64,000 nucleotides of DNA from Symbiodinium kawagutii (taxonomy: Eukaryota > Sar > Dinophyceae > Suessiales > Symbiodiniaceae). The stretch spans positions 427,519-491,518 of the forward strand of contig VSDK01018208.1 in NCBI GenBank assembly GCA_009767595.1, given 5' to 3'. Within the stretch, counting starts at the first letter, position 1, and every line of letters starts with the position of its first letter. The notes beneath the pieces are model-generated. The model was not told the DNA's origin. It made no database searches and saw only the letters and a list, made by a program, of their open reading frames with translations. Below, piece by piece: positions 24,601 through 40,400 of this stretch. Made by a program: the position numbers and the translations under genes.

Positions 24601-27600
24601 AACTTACGCTAGGTTGACTCGCTAAGTAACTACCTGGCTGACTAACTAACTACCCAAATCACTAACTAACCAGGCAACCAACTAACTATCTAAGTAACTG
24701 AGTGCCTGAGAGGTTTCCTCAGTAGATTGAACTAATGCTAGGTTTACCAACCAAGTAACTCAGTGACGAAGTGACAAACTCATTGAACTAGCGATAGGTT
24801 CACAAACCAGCTAACAAAGCGACTAAGAAACAAACCAAGTGACGAAGTCACTAGGTTCATCAACAAACGCTCTAAGTGACTGACTGGCTGAGTCACTAAG
24901 TATCTAAGTAACTAGTCAGTTCATCAAATAAGTGACCAGGAATACTTGGTTGATCAACTACTGGCTGGGTTTTCCAGACTTGGTTGATCAACAATCAAGT
25001 AAGAGTAATAGTTAGTTAGTTGATCAACTGCCCACAAATAGGTAAATCAGCGACAAGCACTACGAGGTGCAAAAACACATATGTACTAGAATGGATGCAT
25101 GCACACATACCATTTAAGTAAGGAAGAGTCAAAGTTACGGCAAAGTGAAAGCAAACAAGTGATCATTTTGTGTGAGCACTCTACGATTGCCATGTGGTGA
25201 GAACATGAAACAGCGTACGCAGCGCTTAAGAAACGCGTTCATAAACGTAGACACCGAAATACCAAGGCAAAAAACACAACCTACTGTTGGCTGAAACTCA
25301 TCACTGATGCGTGCATCTCTTGTCTGGCATCAACAAGAACCGTCCATGTCATACTCACCTGAAGCTCAACGTTAACGTCTAGCCCAGCCCTAGCATCGCT
25401 ACCTAGAGGAGGCCTTGCACTATGTGAAACATCCTCCGAGGATCTCCAAGGATACCTACGTAACCTATCTACATCCACAAGAGAGGGTTGTTTCCATCGT
25501 GTTGTATGAACTCTGGTAGTAGAACTTCACTTCGCCACTCAACGTCTTGCGGCGTCGCCGCTTAATCATTGCTATTAATCTTTTCCCCCTATTACTAAAC
25601 GGTCCCCCCCCCCTCCCCAAATACTAAGCGCCTCCAGGGGTTTTTTATATTAGGGGGGGATTTAATATTAGGGGACCCTAATATTAAATTTAGGACCCTA
25701 ATGATAAAACCATTTTGAGCGTTGAATATTTGCCTTTTTTAAATCTTTATTAAAACCTAGTCAAAAATTGCAAAAGTCAACTGCACGAAGGGGACCCTAA
25801 TATTAAATTTAGGACCTTAATGATAAAAACCATTTTGAGCGTTGAATATTTGCCTTTTTAAATTCTTTATTAAAACCTAGTCAAAAATTGCAAAAGCCAA
25901 CTGCACGAAGGGGACCCTAATATTAAATTTAGGACCTTAATGATAAAAACCATTTGAGCGTTGAATATTTGCCTTTTTAAATTCTTTATTAAAACCTAGT
26001 CAAAAATTGCAAAAGCCAACTGCACGAAGGGGACCCTAATATTAAATTTAGGACCTTAATGATAAAAACCATTTGAGCGTTGAATATTTGCTTTTTTTAA
26101 TTCTTTATTAAAACCTAGTCAAAAATTGCAAAAGCCAACTGCACGAAGGGGACCCTAATATTAAATTTAGGACCCTAAGGATAAAAACCACTTGGGTGTT
26201 TAGGACCCTAATATTAAACATCCCCCAAGCCAAAGGTTTTTAATAATAGGGGGGGAACCGGTTGCTTGGGGAATGTGGTTCCTCTTTTACTTTTCAATTG
26301 CTACAATTGAAAATACAATTGACCAAGACAAAAAAAATCAGGAAGTGCACCCCCAAGGTGGTTTTTTATAATTAGGGGGGGTTTAGTAATAGTAGGAAGC
26401 GATTAATCATGAATCATGAATGATTGTTCTTAGCCCAGGCTCATGTTTGTATGTCGATCAGTCACCATGGTTACTAAATCTTGGCTGAAAATCACTCACC
26501 ACTGGTTGTTAGCCCTGGTTATAAAGCATTGCTGATGTTTATGAATCAATTTCCAATGGGTTAATTGAATCTTTGGTTGTTGGCCACTGGTTGACAACCA
26601 TGGGTTCTCAGTCACTATTCACTAACCGGCGGTTCTTAGCCAATGCTTTATTTTTATTAGCCATTGCTTTCTTAGCCACCGATCATCAATTGTCTGTTCT
26701 TAAGCCATTGGTTCTTAAGCCACTGGTTCTTAGCCAGGTTCTCAGCCAGGCTCTCAGCCATAGGTTCTCAGCCATGGTTTCACAGCCTTTGGTTCTTTGC
26801 CATTGCTTACTAAGCGTTGGTTCTTAGCCATTGGTTCTGGTCAGTGACCACGAGCAAATTCGATGCCTTCAGCTGCCGCCTTGATGCGGATGTCTGAACT
26901 GGTTGGGCTTTCGGCTGAAACGATGGTGAGGATGGGCCTCAGGCAACCAGCGGAATGTGCAGTTGCAAACTGGCACTGGGAGGTGTTTCCTTCCGGCATG
27001 GGTTGGTGGTTGATAATCAATGATGATGGATGATGCTGGCTCATGATGGAATACCATGATGGCTAATAAAGGCTCACAGCTAGGCTCAACGATGGTGAAT
27101 ATGTGTGTTTCATATGGTTGGTGGATAGGGATATGGATGTATTTTAATGGTGGATAAGGATCCCCAAGAACTGAAAACAGCAGGGGACATTAAACAACTA
27201 TGGTAGTGCTGGCTGACTGATGCTGAATTGAAGGTTCAATAATGGTTCATAAAAATGTCTAATAAGGGCGCATGATGTTTATGGTCCATGGTCATCGCTA
27301 ACGGTTCATGGTAGGGGGGAAACAACAAACAGCTACTGTTCTGTTTATTATGCCCTATCATTGTTGGTGTCTAATCATTATTGTTAGTTTCAAATCATTA
27401 CTTGCCACCAGTATAGAACCGATTGAATGATCTGTCGTTGATTGCCAACTTGCAGCTTCTCATTGCTGGTCTGCTGCTCGCTTTCTAGATTCGGACAACT
27501 CACGGGTTCCCACGGTAGAACTAGTCATGTTGCTCATGGACAATTGTTGGCTGCTGTGGGTTACTAGCCCCTATAATCAACCGTCCTCCACCACTACTGA

Positions 27601-28422
27601 CCAGCAGACTTAGATACAAGTTGTGCATCTACAAAACTCCTGAAAGCTAAGCTGTGTCCATCACAAACCCAAGTTGCCCTGGTTCAAACTTGCTTAATTT
27701 GCGTGCGCCACTCCCTAGAATGGTTGAGCACCTCTCACAGCGAACGGGAAGACATCTGTGCCGGGATTTGATCTATCAACACCAGGTTTGTTGTGCAGCC
27801 TTGGATGTGAGTTAATCATGGCAATTCGCAATCTGCAATTGTGTATGCTCATGACGAGTCCTACCAACCTGGTTGGGTATTCATCGTGCAGGTAATGAAT
27901 CCCCTCGAGCAAGTTAAGAGGGTATGTTCAATAACGTTCTTTGTGCTGTCATCGGTCCATTATAGCCACAAATCTCTATAGTCAAAACATCATATCTGGG
28001 TATGCTGTTGCTATGGCACCGTGTTGCCGGTTACTTTGTTCCTTTAATGATTGACTCGCTGTTTGTTCATAATGTAATTGCAACTAAGTAAACGTAAACA
28101 CATCTGGAAATTATGAAAAAACAACTCTGCATGCAAAAAAACATTGAAACAGAACTTGCCATTTCAAAACAATCTAAGTAACAACAGGAAACACCCGCAA
28201 ACCTGTCTAATGTCAAGTGGAACAGTGGTGTCACCAGTCGAAGAATTAAACCATGCATATCACAACAAACATTTTTCATCTGCTGGCGTCGGATGTAATG
28301 CCAACTATGTAAATCCATATTTACATACATAACAAAAAACAAAAATTGGCTTTTCATGCAGAAAAACATTTGAAAAATGTATAAATGTAAAATTGTTTTT
28401 ATATAAATATCTATGGATTTAA

Positions 28423-28454
<32 letters not shown>

Positions 28455-31400
28455 ATATTTATGTAAAAAAAAGAAATGTGAATTTTAATATATAAAATAT
28501 ATATAGATAAAAAAATAAATAAATATACATATATATATATATATTTAAATTTATATATATATATATATACAAATTAATGTATACACAAAAAACCATCGAA
28601 TACAGAAATTAATGTATCTGAATCAATGTAAATAGATATACAAATCATGATTTTGAGATCAAATAATCAATGCACATTAACATGAAAATATATTTTGAAT
28701 AAATACACATTTGAACGTATAAAAAAACAAAACATTTAGATACATAAAACATATAAACCAAAAAAACAGACAGCCCTTCGCCGCGTAGAGTTTGCACGTT
28801 GTCTTGTGCCGGCTTGGAAAACAGTCTCAGGCGAAAGGCGTCTGCGCTGGGTTGGGAAGAAGCTTGTAGTGTATTGCGAAATGGTGTGTTAAAAATGCTT
28901 GGTGTGTTGCAATCCTCTTAGCTGGTTTGTTCTACCAAAAAATTGTTACAGGCGTCTAAGATAAACGCCTTCCGTGTGCTCATGTTTGCACTTGCAATAT
29001 TGGCGGACTTCGTACCCTGGTGGAAGCACTCTCCCACTCTCTCACCACGTAGGCTCTGACAGCCTCTTTCGTAGTTGCGGTGGGTGTAGCCGATGCTGGG
29101 CGAGACCAGGGAAAGCTAAACTCAGCTTACCAGCTACACATGTCATCGACTAAGTGTTTTTCAGAACATACGTGCTTCTAGGTGAAACCAAGGCGCATGA
29201 AGGTGAGGATCAGCTTCCTGCGCAGTCTGTTTGTCATAGGGAAAAATTTTGGGAAGCACAGTTTGGTATCGGTGTCTTCCCACTTCTTGATGCCCAAATA
29301 CTTGCGACCATTGGGCAGAAGCATCACGGTCGCACAAGCAGGATGATGGAATCGAGTTTGAATCAATATCTTGCGACGTCAAATTCCAAGCAGGCAAACC
29401 AATGTACAACAAGAACCAACCACCGATCCAACGTACCAACCAGTCGATCTTGCTGAAAGAGCCTGCATGTTGCGCACAAAGCTGTTCGCGCTTGTCGTCG
29501 GAGGAATGCTTTCAAGGGCGAGAAGCATCCGTGCAGCACGCCGGAACAAAGCAGATGTAAAGCCCACGCTCCCGCGCAAAAAGCAAGTAGACATCAATCA
29601 AAAAACACAATGTGCAGAAATAGTCTTGTGGATAAAAAGGGTGCCCGCGTATCTATCTTGTTTACATAAGGCAATATCTTGGATTGAAAACAGCTATGGC
29701 CAGCATCAATTTTCATTGCAATTCGCTTGAAGCCCACATATTTTCGGCACAAAGTTACCGAAAATGGCAAGAGTTCAAATATCTATTGCTTTGCTTTGCG
29801 TAATTCAATCTTGTTTTTGTTAAGCAAAATGTCTCAAAAAAAATGAAACATGCCATGGCACAGGGACGGAGCCCCTAGTGCGGCGGCAAGCCGGTGAAGC
29901 CTTCGCGCCAATGCATTTAAAACGGTGACGGCCCGAGCGTTGACGACTTCGTAGGCCGTATTGCCACTTGCCTCAGTTGTTGTGTGAGCATACTGGGATG
30001 TAATAATGGTCCATACTTTCTGGATAAAGGTGGGGGCCGAGCCGGAGACATCTTCTGGAAGTTGAATTCCAGTTCGATGCCCTCGGCTTGTTTCTGACAC
30101 GCCTTGCGCTCACGCACATGTCAATGTGCTGCCGCGTCGACCATGAAGGCCATCTACCAAGAATCCCAAGAGCTCCTGGGCATTCTCTAGGGCCGTGGTT
30201 TTGGCGGTTGCGGTGCCGAGTCATCGACCCCGCAACCGCCTCCTCTGCGGCCTTCCTGCAGAAAATGTACTACGCAACTTGAATCTCAAGACTACATTCT
30301 ATGCAGTCCTCCGCAAATCGGACGCAGAGGACAAGCAAACATCCCTGCGCAAATGACATGTTATTGCAGTATGAATGGCGAATGTCTTGGGTTTGAAAAT
30401 GCATATCGTTGAGGTTCCGGCGTCAAAGCGGCCAAGCCATACTGTGGCCGGGTGACTGTTACTTTCAACAAATTCAATCTTCTCATCTGGTTGCCGCCTT
30501 GCAACCTCCTGGAGTAGCAATAGTTTTTGGAGACATCGTCTTCCTTGAGACATGTCTTTTTTGGGGCTCATTGCCCCTTTCTTGTCTGTCTGCCTTGGAG
30601 CCAAAAAGCATCAGTGCAGGCTCCAATTCCAAAAATGTGCAGGCTCCAGTTCCAAAAATGTGCAGGCTCGGCTCAAGTTCCAAAAAATTCTGCTTGTGCC
30701 CTAAGAAAAGAATGTCATTCATTTCTTCATTCATTCACCCATTTTCATGCAGCCAAGAGATCTTATCAGGCACTAGCTTACACATGAAAAGCGTGACAGC
30801 CAAGAGATCTTATCAGACACGCACATTGAAAGCCCAGAGGGCAAACCAGAAGCGTGACAGCCAAGACATCTTACCAGGCACTAGCTTACACATCAAAAGC
30901 GTGACAGCCAAAAGATCTTACCAAACACTTGCAATATTATCATGCAGGCGGGGTATAGCAACTTTTTAGGAGTAGACTTTGCAACTGATTAATCCGGAAG
31001 GTTTATTCGGCTTAGGCCGCAGTGTGTACACGCTACTGGTCGCCTCAGGAACAAAAAAAATGTGATCATGTAACATATATATATATATATACTGTATAAA
31101 TATATATATATATTAAATATCTCTGTTTGCCAATGCTGAATATGGTGGTTTCTCAAAATAGGGGTAACCCTAGATCATCCAATAGTAGTCATTTATAGCA
31201 ATAAACCAACCATTTTTGGGGTCCCCTATTTTGGGAAACACCCAATATGTATCAATATGTTTCCTAGAATCGACAACCCCTTTGCGTCACCTGCCTCGCC
31301 GCCACGATTCGTCACCGCTTGGCCTCCCTGCGGTGTCGTGTCCAATGTGCTGATGGTCTCAACCTCGCCACAGGGAGGACTTCGCAACGAAATGCACCAA

Positions 31401-34400
31401 AGGTAGATCCATAAAGGTGCTTCTCGAGCCATAGGGGCACCCCCCACAATAGTTGGTTTGTTACTATAAACGGGTCAACAAGGAGGATTTAGGGGTACAC
31501 CTGGTTTAGGAAACCATCATATTTAGAAAAAAATCCTGGTGATTACCAAGGATGGATGATTTCTTCAATACTTCAAACATTGGATTAGAACACATATCAT
31601 TCCCTTGGCCCCCAACATCATCATTATTGTAGGTTGCAACCCACCCTCTTTGAGGTAAAAACCTACCTTTGTTAGGGGCCCTTGCAGGCCCATGGCTCTA
31701 TGTTTCTATCCCATTTCTGACCTGGTGTCATCTCGGAGGGCCTGAGAAAAACCACATACAACACACCATCGCCAAACGAAGAGGATCGTCATCCTATGAT
31801 AACCACTAATTAGCTATCATTAATGCTCATGCTTATGATCATTAAGAATTATTATGCATGATGTTTTTGATAGTTATCAAGTACAGGCCACTACCGCTGA
31901 TAACCATCATTAACCATCAGTCATCATCAACCAGCCGTAGTCATCATTGTCAACTTACATGTTTTCACTGAAAAGGTTTGCCTCCAGCAAGTTTGACTTG
32001 AGCCCAGGTCAGATGTTTGGGTTGGCAAAAAGAGATGATGTTTTGTCAGTTGTTCATGCTGCAAATACTCAACAGGATAAAGAAGACTCAGAGAGATTAC
32101 AGGGTGGCATTGAAATCGCGTGGGTTGATGATTATATCGGCAAGGAGGCAAAAACATAGACAAAAACATGGGCAAACTGATATTGGATAGGCAAATAGGC
32201 AGATCGATGGATCGAAGGGTAGATAAATAGCTTGACAATTGTAGACGCAAATAGGTACTAGTAGGTAGGTAGGCAAATAGGGTAGAGGTATATGCCAATG
32301 CATGCACATTTTATCGTATTTGTAGAGGTGGCAGGATAGCCCCACTCACCGGCGCCAGCACAGATGGAGATGCCCCCAATGACCAATACGCCAACCAAGG
32401 CTCTGCAGCCGATTTTTTGTCCCCGCAAAACAACTCTCCGAGCGTCTGGGCATGAAGCTTGGATGCCTTAACCAGCACTGGTCATCATGGGGGGTTCTCA
32501 AGCCAGTTTGGAAACCCCTTGGATGCAAATATTATGTGTATACATATACCTATGTGATACTGGTAACATCATATCCGTGGAAAAATGTCACCATAGTTGT
32601 ATATCTACGGAATCTATGGGTAAAGGATGATATTGACCGATCCATACATTACACTCCCCCCCGCAGCTGGCCTCTGCTGCAGTGAACTTTTGTCCATTGG
32701 GAATCTGAGGATAGACCTGGCTGGTGGCCGATCGGTGGTGTTTGATGGACATGGTGCGTTAAGTACTGTGTTGAGTGCTGAGCCAACTGGTGGATAAACA
32801 CAACTCGCCATGCAAAACACCCGCGTGGGTCAGCCTCCCAACAACCAGCGCTTCAACCTTATCCACAAATACAGGGTTGGTGGTGATTTCAGACTTGCCG
32901 AAACGAGTGTGCAAATAATCTATGTAGTATGAAAATGAACACATCTGAAGGCAATCATCTATCTGCCTGCAGAAATACATGCATATCACATACGGAATAG
33001 TTGCTTAAAAAGCACAGGCACATCATAGCAGGTAAGGATTTTTAACAATAAACTAGAACCACAGCGGTCATCTAACATTTCGATCCTTCAAACCTGCCTA
33101 AAAGCAACCAGCCAAAGGAACATTCAGATATACCAGGCAGGTCAACAAACAATCAAATCAAACTTACTGATGACACATTTAGGAATTCCAGCATTACCTC
33201 TGCTTCCATTTCTTGAAATCTACATTGCTTGAGGGGCATGGGCATGATGGGATGCTGTCATGTGAACACAGCAAAAAGCTCAGACCCTGTCTGTTCTATT
33301 GGCGGCTGAAGCAGCATACTTCATAGTGCAACTTAGATATATCCACAACCAGGGTGTTGCGTGTATTGTTCATCATTGCTATCATTTAGCCATCGTTCAT
33401 CATGGGTGCTCTGATGGAAGCAATCAATCCATTAACACCTCTTAATTCAACATTATCACTTAATTCTGCTCACCCTCAGTTCGGCATGGAAGACCAAAAC
33501 AATCTGCGAAAGCTGACACGTGATCTTGACAGCTACCGGGTCCCGGCATCCACGGTCAGCCATCGGATCTGCCAAGCCACCCTAAGGCCAGAGTATCCCA
33601 GCAATAATTTTGGAATGAGCATAACACCTCCATCACTCCCACTACAGCAAACAGCAAAGTGTTGTCCCTGGCAAGATACACAATTCGAATCAGTTAAGAC
33701 ATGGTTTCCTTTGATGATGACAAGTGCGCGCACAGATCATCAGTCACCCACGTCCCTTTAACCCTTTTCAGGATTTCCAGCATCAAGGAAGGCTTCAACA
33801 CTATCTGAATCCCAGTCAAAAGAATCCAGGGTGTATGCCAAGAAGCAGTTTACGGAACTCATTGAGGATAGGTAAACCCGCGAAATTGCGTGCCCAAAGC
33901 AGTCAACATTGAAACCATCCTAATCCTGTAGAAAAGACCTGATTTTTTTGGATATAGTGACCAATCACTTTTACAGGTATATATATATATGTATACAGAT
34001 ATATATGTATATATATATATATATGTATATATATATGTATATATGTATATATATATATATTTATATATATATATGTATATATAAAGATTGAAAGTGGTTG
34101 GTGAGCTGGCTGACAAACTTCATGGAATTCCGGAAGGCTACTTCAACAACGGTGGCATCAACAATAGAATTCCGATAACAACCATATTATCAGGAAGCTC
34201 AAGGGACTGACTCCGACTCCACATTTACAGTAAGTGTTTCCAACCTTTGGTCGCTAAGCTAGTTCCAAGAAGGAATTGCAAGGAGTGATGTCTGTGATGT
34301 TGCCGTGAACGGTCAATGTGTTGGGGTGATAGGTAGCACTGAGGAAGGAGCGTTGTCATCCTCTGCGTAGCACCAAATGTCATACCTTGGCGCTGGCCGG

Positions 34401-37400
34401 TTGTGGTAGGCACCAACTGGGAACTCGTTGATGAACCAGGAACCTGGGAATGTTTAGTAGTGGATCAGCTCACTAGACTCCAACAACTTGAAACGTTGAA
34501 GTTCTTCATCCAAGATTGGCTGGGGGGGTTTCAAGAAAGCAGTTGCGAGACGTTGGTGAGAATGGCCTGCATGTGAACCACTATGAGATCACTCAATTGT
34601 CAATATCCACCAGCTATGCTTTTTTGAAGAAGCAATCCTGAAGCATCATTCACCGTCATTATCCACGTAGCTCCACAATAATGTCTGATATCAATGCTCA
34701 GACCCCAGCATACCCCAGCGAGTGTACAACCTCCGCGATCAAACTGATCAATCAATCGTGTTTTTCATCACTACCGTTGCAAAACACTTTTTAGACATTG
34801 ACTGCTATGAATCTCATTGCTTAGGGGGGGCTGGATTTCCAGCTATTGAACACCCTATAAAACAAGGACCATAGTCTCCAATATGTGGATCGTGGGGATA
34901 TACAAGCAGCAAATTCATAAGGTAAATACCACATAACAAAGGATCGACCATTGATCAACCCATCAACCGTGCATCGACCGTTCATCAACCATTGATCATA
35001 TTCACCATTCATCCACCATTCATCCACCATTCATCCACCAACGTCACCATCACAACAACAAGGGATGCATGACCCACCATGACTGAACCAGCTAGCCATT
35101 CACCAACCGCGCACCATCAACCCACCATGGCCAAGCGGCAGGGTCTTGGCATCCAAGTCGACCATCGTGACCTGACGTTCCCGGAAGGCGAAGTCTGCGG
35201 CGAAGTTCACCACTTGAACTGCTTGGGTGTTTGATTCGTTGATGGCTTCATTGATTGCTTGAGGGATTGATTGTTTGATTTAATTGATTGATCGAGTGTG
35301 TTGGTTTATTGATTAATTGATGCATTGATTGATTAGGTAGGTCCTTCATGTGATTGGATGGTTGTTTTAACTTGATGTTGCTTTGAAGAACTGGAGGAAT
35401 CCCCTGTGATTACACAGTTTATTGTTGATGGGTATCTTTTGGGTGCAGCAAGAACTATAACTACCCACTTGATGGTCCAAACAAACATGTCTCGAAAAAA
35501 CTAGGCAACGCTGCACACTTCATGGATTAGTAAAAGATCATGATTTCACCATATATCAAGTCAGAAGTTCTGGTGCATCTGACACAAACACATGTACATA
35601 CTATGATTTCATGACATATAAGTTTGTAATACTGTATCCACATATGTGGCTGTGGGTCACTACCCTGCACTGCTGGTGTTCACATGGATTATTGACCAGC
35701 CACTGGTTCAAGTGTTGGGATGTTCATCTACCCACGGTTTTTGGATACTTGTTGTCAATTAGCATACCACCATGTACACATCTACATACGGTGAGCAAGT
35801 CCCTTGTTCAGCAGCACATGGATAGTGAAATCACAAACCGCGCGGGTGTGTATCGTAATGCGGCATCGCATGCATGGCAAACGGAAATATGGCAGTGGGT
35901 CAAAACTCTGTACCCTTGGTTCCGCTATCATTAACCATTGTTTTCCCTATTATTGTTGGTTGTTATTCCCCATTATGGGTTGGTTGATATTGACCCATAG
36001 CCATATCAATTCCATCATCTCCCGAGGTTTGATTTTTTGGCTGGAAGAGCAATTGGTTTATGACATTCGGATTGCTCAGCTATGGCTGAAACATTGTGAC
36101 TGACCCCAACTACCCATCATCTCTTCGCTGTTAGGCGACCAATGGCCCGGTTAAGGATGTAATTTGGCAGGTCATGAACTTGCATGTTCTGAAAGGGGAT
36201 TGGGCACGTGCAGGCCATCAGAACTTGATAGCTTATCAGCTCTGATAGGTACCTCGCGCCATTGGTGGCCAGGCAAGATCTGAGTCAGGCCAAGCACCAT
36301 TCGGATGCCACTCCACCCTGCATGGCTCGCAGATGCTGCTGCCAAGAAAGTATGAGGTCAAGATCTGAGGACCTGGCGCTCTCACCAGCACCACATGGCT
36401 GTACGCAGTGCGTTCCAAAGCACCAATCCAGCCAAGCCAGGGCCCTTTTCTGGCCTCATCTGGCTGCCATGCGGAAGTGCAGGAATGGGAATTTCTTTTG
36501 CAAACCCACAGAAGCGGCCCAGATCATCATGGCCATCATTTTCGCCGCCGTGCCACTTAGAAATCGATCCAACCCCGTTCTCTCGACGTTCACTCCGGAC
36601 AGGAAAGCACCGGGCGGGTTCAAGCCGCAAGCCGCTAGCCCCAAGCCGCTCTGCATCGGAAACATGCGACTGACAAATCTCCAACAAATCTGCCCAAGCA
36701 CAACAGACTTGGTATCCATCGACAGCCACTAAGATCCCTATGCTTCCAGTTTCCATGATATAGGTGCTGGTAACCAGCCGGTTTCTACCATTGTTTGGGA
36801 TTGGTTACCTACTATAGTGGTAGCTGGAACCATAGGGGATAGTGAAAATTGTGGCCAAAATAGCTCGACCCCTGTGCAGCGTCGATAGTTGTCATGATCC
36901 CGATCCTGAAATTCGAAATCCATGACCACCAATCTCAACGCTGGTCACATTGGACATGTGAGAACCAGTAGCCTGCTGAAATTACCTTCGAACTTTGATG
37001 TGAACTTCATGGTCGCAGGTCCAAAATTGGCCGACTGAATGCCACTCAAGAAAACACAAATTGCTCGCTGTTTCTTATTATGGTTGTTGATTTACCTCCA
37101 TGTGTAATTCTGTTGGTGAGATATGCAAGTATCAAAATCCATCAAATGCAAGAACATGAACGGCAAACGATCATTGGTTTTACCTTTGTTTGGAATGATA
37201 TGCATGTATACATCCGTATTGCATCCATGCATGATGACTGACATGGATGATATGCCTAGTTAAAAATCACATCTTGGTATTCTTGGAAACATGTGGTCCC
37301 TATTGCTATTACTTATTAGTGATTCTCAGCCACCAAAAACAATTGTCATAGATTTTGATCCAAACAAAGCTCAATCTGGATCAATTTGGTGTTTCCTCAA

Positions 37401-40400
37401 TAAATAGGGGTAGCCACAAATCATTTTATTAATCATTTGTAGCATAGTAATGAACCATCCATCTGTTTGGGGGTTCAATTTTGAGAAACCACTATTTGAA
37501 GCCATCTAGTGCCCACCTATCAAATACTAACATATATTAAGCGCTAAACTCAATAATTATGCCACACCCATGAACAGGCACTGGTTAGTCACTAGTCATC
37601 GATGCCAATGGTTCTTCGTGGTTATCCTTTACTGGTCACGATGGTCATAGTGGGTTATAATCCCTACAGTTGATAATGTTTGATGGTCATCATGTGTCCA
37701 TTGTGACCCCTAATCATCAAAATGACCACTATTGACCTGGTCGTTCTTGGTTATCCCCGTGTATTCTCCACTATGACCCCCCCTATAGTCTCCACTTGAG
37801 CCCTTCCATGCTGGCCATCCTTTCCTGTAGTCGTCCACCAGTCTACCCATCCACCAAGAGACGATGCAGGTCGTGTCGCAGCCCGTGGTGAATTCGTTGT
37901 TCTGCAGCACAGCATTGGTTGGGTCCGCGTGATCAAGGGGGAGCCCCCCGGGTTAATAGTTGGGTCATAAGCCATTTAACTATGCTTCTACATATGTGCA
38001 CAGATATATATAAATATGATTATATAAAATAAAAAATCTAGAATATGTATATGTTTATTCATATAGATCTATGTCTAGACTATCTATACATCAATTGGGT
38101 GTTTCTCAAACTAGTGGTACCCCTAAATCATCTTATACTAACCATTGTTTAAGGGCGGACCGGATGGGAGGAAGATGGGGTGGACTGGACGGGAGAAGGA
38201 TGGGTGGACTAGATGGGAGGATGGGGTAAGTAAACCAACCACTTTTGGAGTCCCCTATTCTGAGAAACCACCAATTTACGTTTATGTAAAGCCAAGGACG
38301 GGCGCCCAACCTTGAAACGTTGGAAACTCACACCTGGGGCCATCTAACCAACGGGCACCAAGTCATGGAGGGCACAAATCGAGAAACAGGAGATGGCCTC
38401 CCCAAAACTAGCTTTGACAAGGTAGGGGAACTACCAGGTTAATGGTAGGTATGGGGCGAGGGTTTCTCAAGCCATGGGGGACCCAAAAATGGATGGTTTG
38501 TTACGACTATAAATCGTTTGTCACACCAAAATTGGATGGTAATATACCAGGCGAATGGTAGATACTACACGGCTATGGTAACTACCAGGCATGACCACTA
38601 GGGACTGTTAACTTGGGTCATCACTAGGCTACCGTACCTACCAAGCTAATGGTAGATATGACTATAGTTTACATATCTGGCAATGCACTTGCATGTGCAG
38701 CTGGGGCTTTTAACTGGGATATAACCATGGTAAATACTAAGGCAGGTGAACTCACCCCTATGTTGGGTTGCACATCAAAGCACCTCTGAACAAAGTACAT
38801 ATTGTTACCTTGTCACACTGTATCATCATCAAGCTACATATTATTTGTTGTTCCTATGAACAAACGAATAAAATATATTAATGTAGCTGAACACTCAATG
38901 ACGGTGTGCGTTGTTGACAAACAATGACACCAAATCGCTATATGAGTCCTTCGACCAGCAAATCCGATCACACTGGCACTCTCGCTTAAAGATTACGTTG
39001 CAAGCCATTTGACAGAAGCGAAACTGACATGAAATCTGTCAGAAGCTTCACATACACATAGAGCACCACAGCAATCACCTGTTTACTATGGACGTAACAC
39101 AATCTACCAATGATTAGCAATTATTTGCCACTGAGGATGATTGAGGGTGGTTATATAAGGACGATGCATGATGATTGATATGTTTTACATGTGTTTACAT
39201 AATTATTTCTACATGCTTTCACTGTACAAACCCATCAGCTGACCGGTGTTTTCGAGCACCCCCACATACAGGATCTCGTTGATACTGGGCTCTGCGAAGT
39301 TGTTGCGCACAGGCAAGCACCAAATGGTACCTGTTGTGGTGGTGCAACGGGGGTGCTGTGGGACCATATCCATGCAGTTTTGACGTTTCAAAATGTCTCA
39401 TCTTGTAGCTGGTGGCCAATCACCACTGATGGTTAACTGCTAGCTAATCAGCTGCTTAATGATTTGTTAATGATCAATAATGAATATGTGTGAATGCCGG
39501 TTCAATCTCTATACATCTGCATTCGCGCCAAGTTCAATGAAATGAAAATAAATAGTTTTGGCAAAAAATACTGAGTTGCCAACTTCAAGTCCGGTTCTGC
39601 CACTCACATACCTCTTACCAGTCTACCGGGGTCTTGGTGTTGGCTTACTCTTGCCACTTTGATCCATCATCTTGCAGTTGTTTGAACCATCGAGCGGCTT
39701 TTTGATCTAACATCCTCATTGGCCAGCTTGAACCACCCCGGATCATCAATGCTTAGTCATCATGAATCACTATGAATCATCACAAAACATAAGTTCGGCC
39801 AGCATCAACCATCATTTTTTCAACATGTTTTAAACATCATTGAACACAATAATCCTCATGCTGGTTGGCGGACCCTTTTGGAAAATAGTCAAACATCCAT
39901 TCCAAACATTGAAGAAAACACAAACATCAACTGTTCAAACATTATTGCTGGTCATTATCCCTATTGTTAGCCATCATGATCCCCTAAGAAACATGTTCGA
40001 TTAACCACCTATGACATCCTATGACTTGAAGATCCTTCCCTGTTCACCACAAGTGCCTCCCCTATTCCTGGCAAAGATCCCCTCTAAAACCACCCACCAG
40101 TCTACAACTTGCGCAAGCTGATTCCCTACGAATTCCACCAGGCCGAGTTCATGCTGCCTGGCTCGTCCAAGGTGAGGGAAATCTGCAGCGACGTCTCCGA
40201 CAAAGCAGTGCCTTGGGGTTGCTGTTGGGTTCTTGGATGGGTGACCAAAAGGGCGGCTTTAGTGTGGTCCTTCCCTCATGATGGTTGGTTATGTTGGTTG
40301 CCTGGCGTCGAAAAAAGTGCTTTGATAAAAACATGGTTGTTGAAGATAGTCGAATCAAACGATGGTTTGTTGTGGTTAGTTGATACCGAATCATGGGAAA

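Noticed and set aside
24590-25050. CTAACTAAC / TAAGTAACT repeats as possible telomere-like sequence
   Set aside because: Degenerate and irregular in period, internal to the scaffold, with no clean tandem unit.
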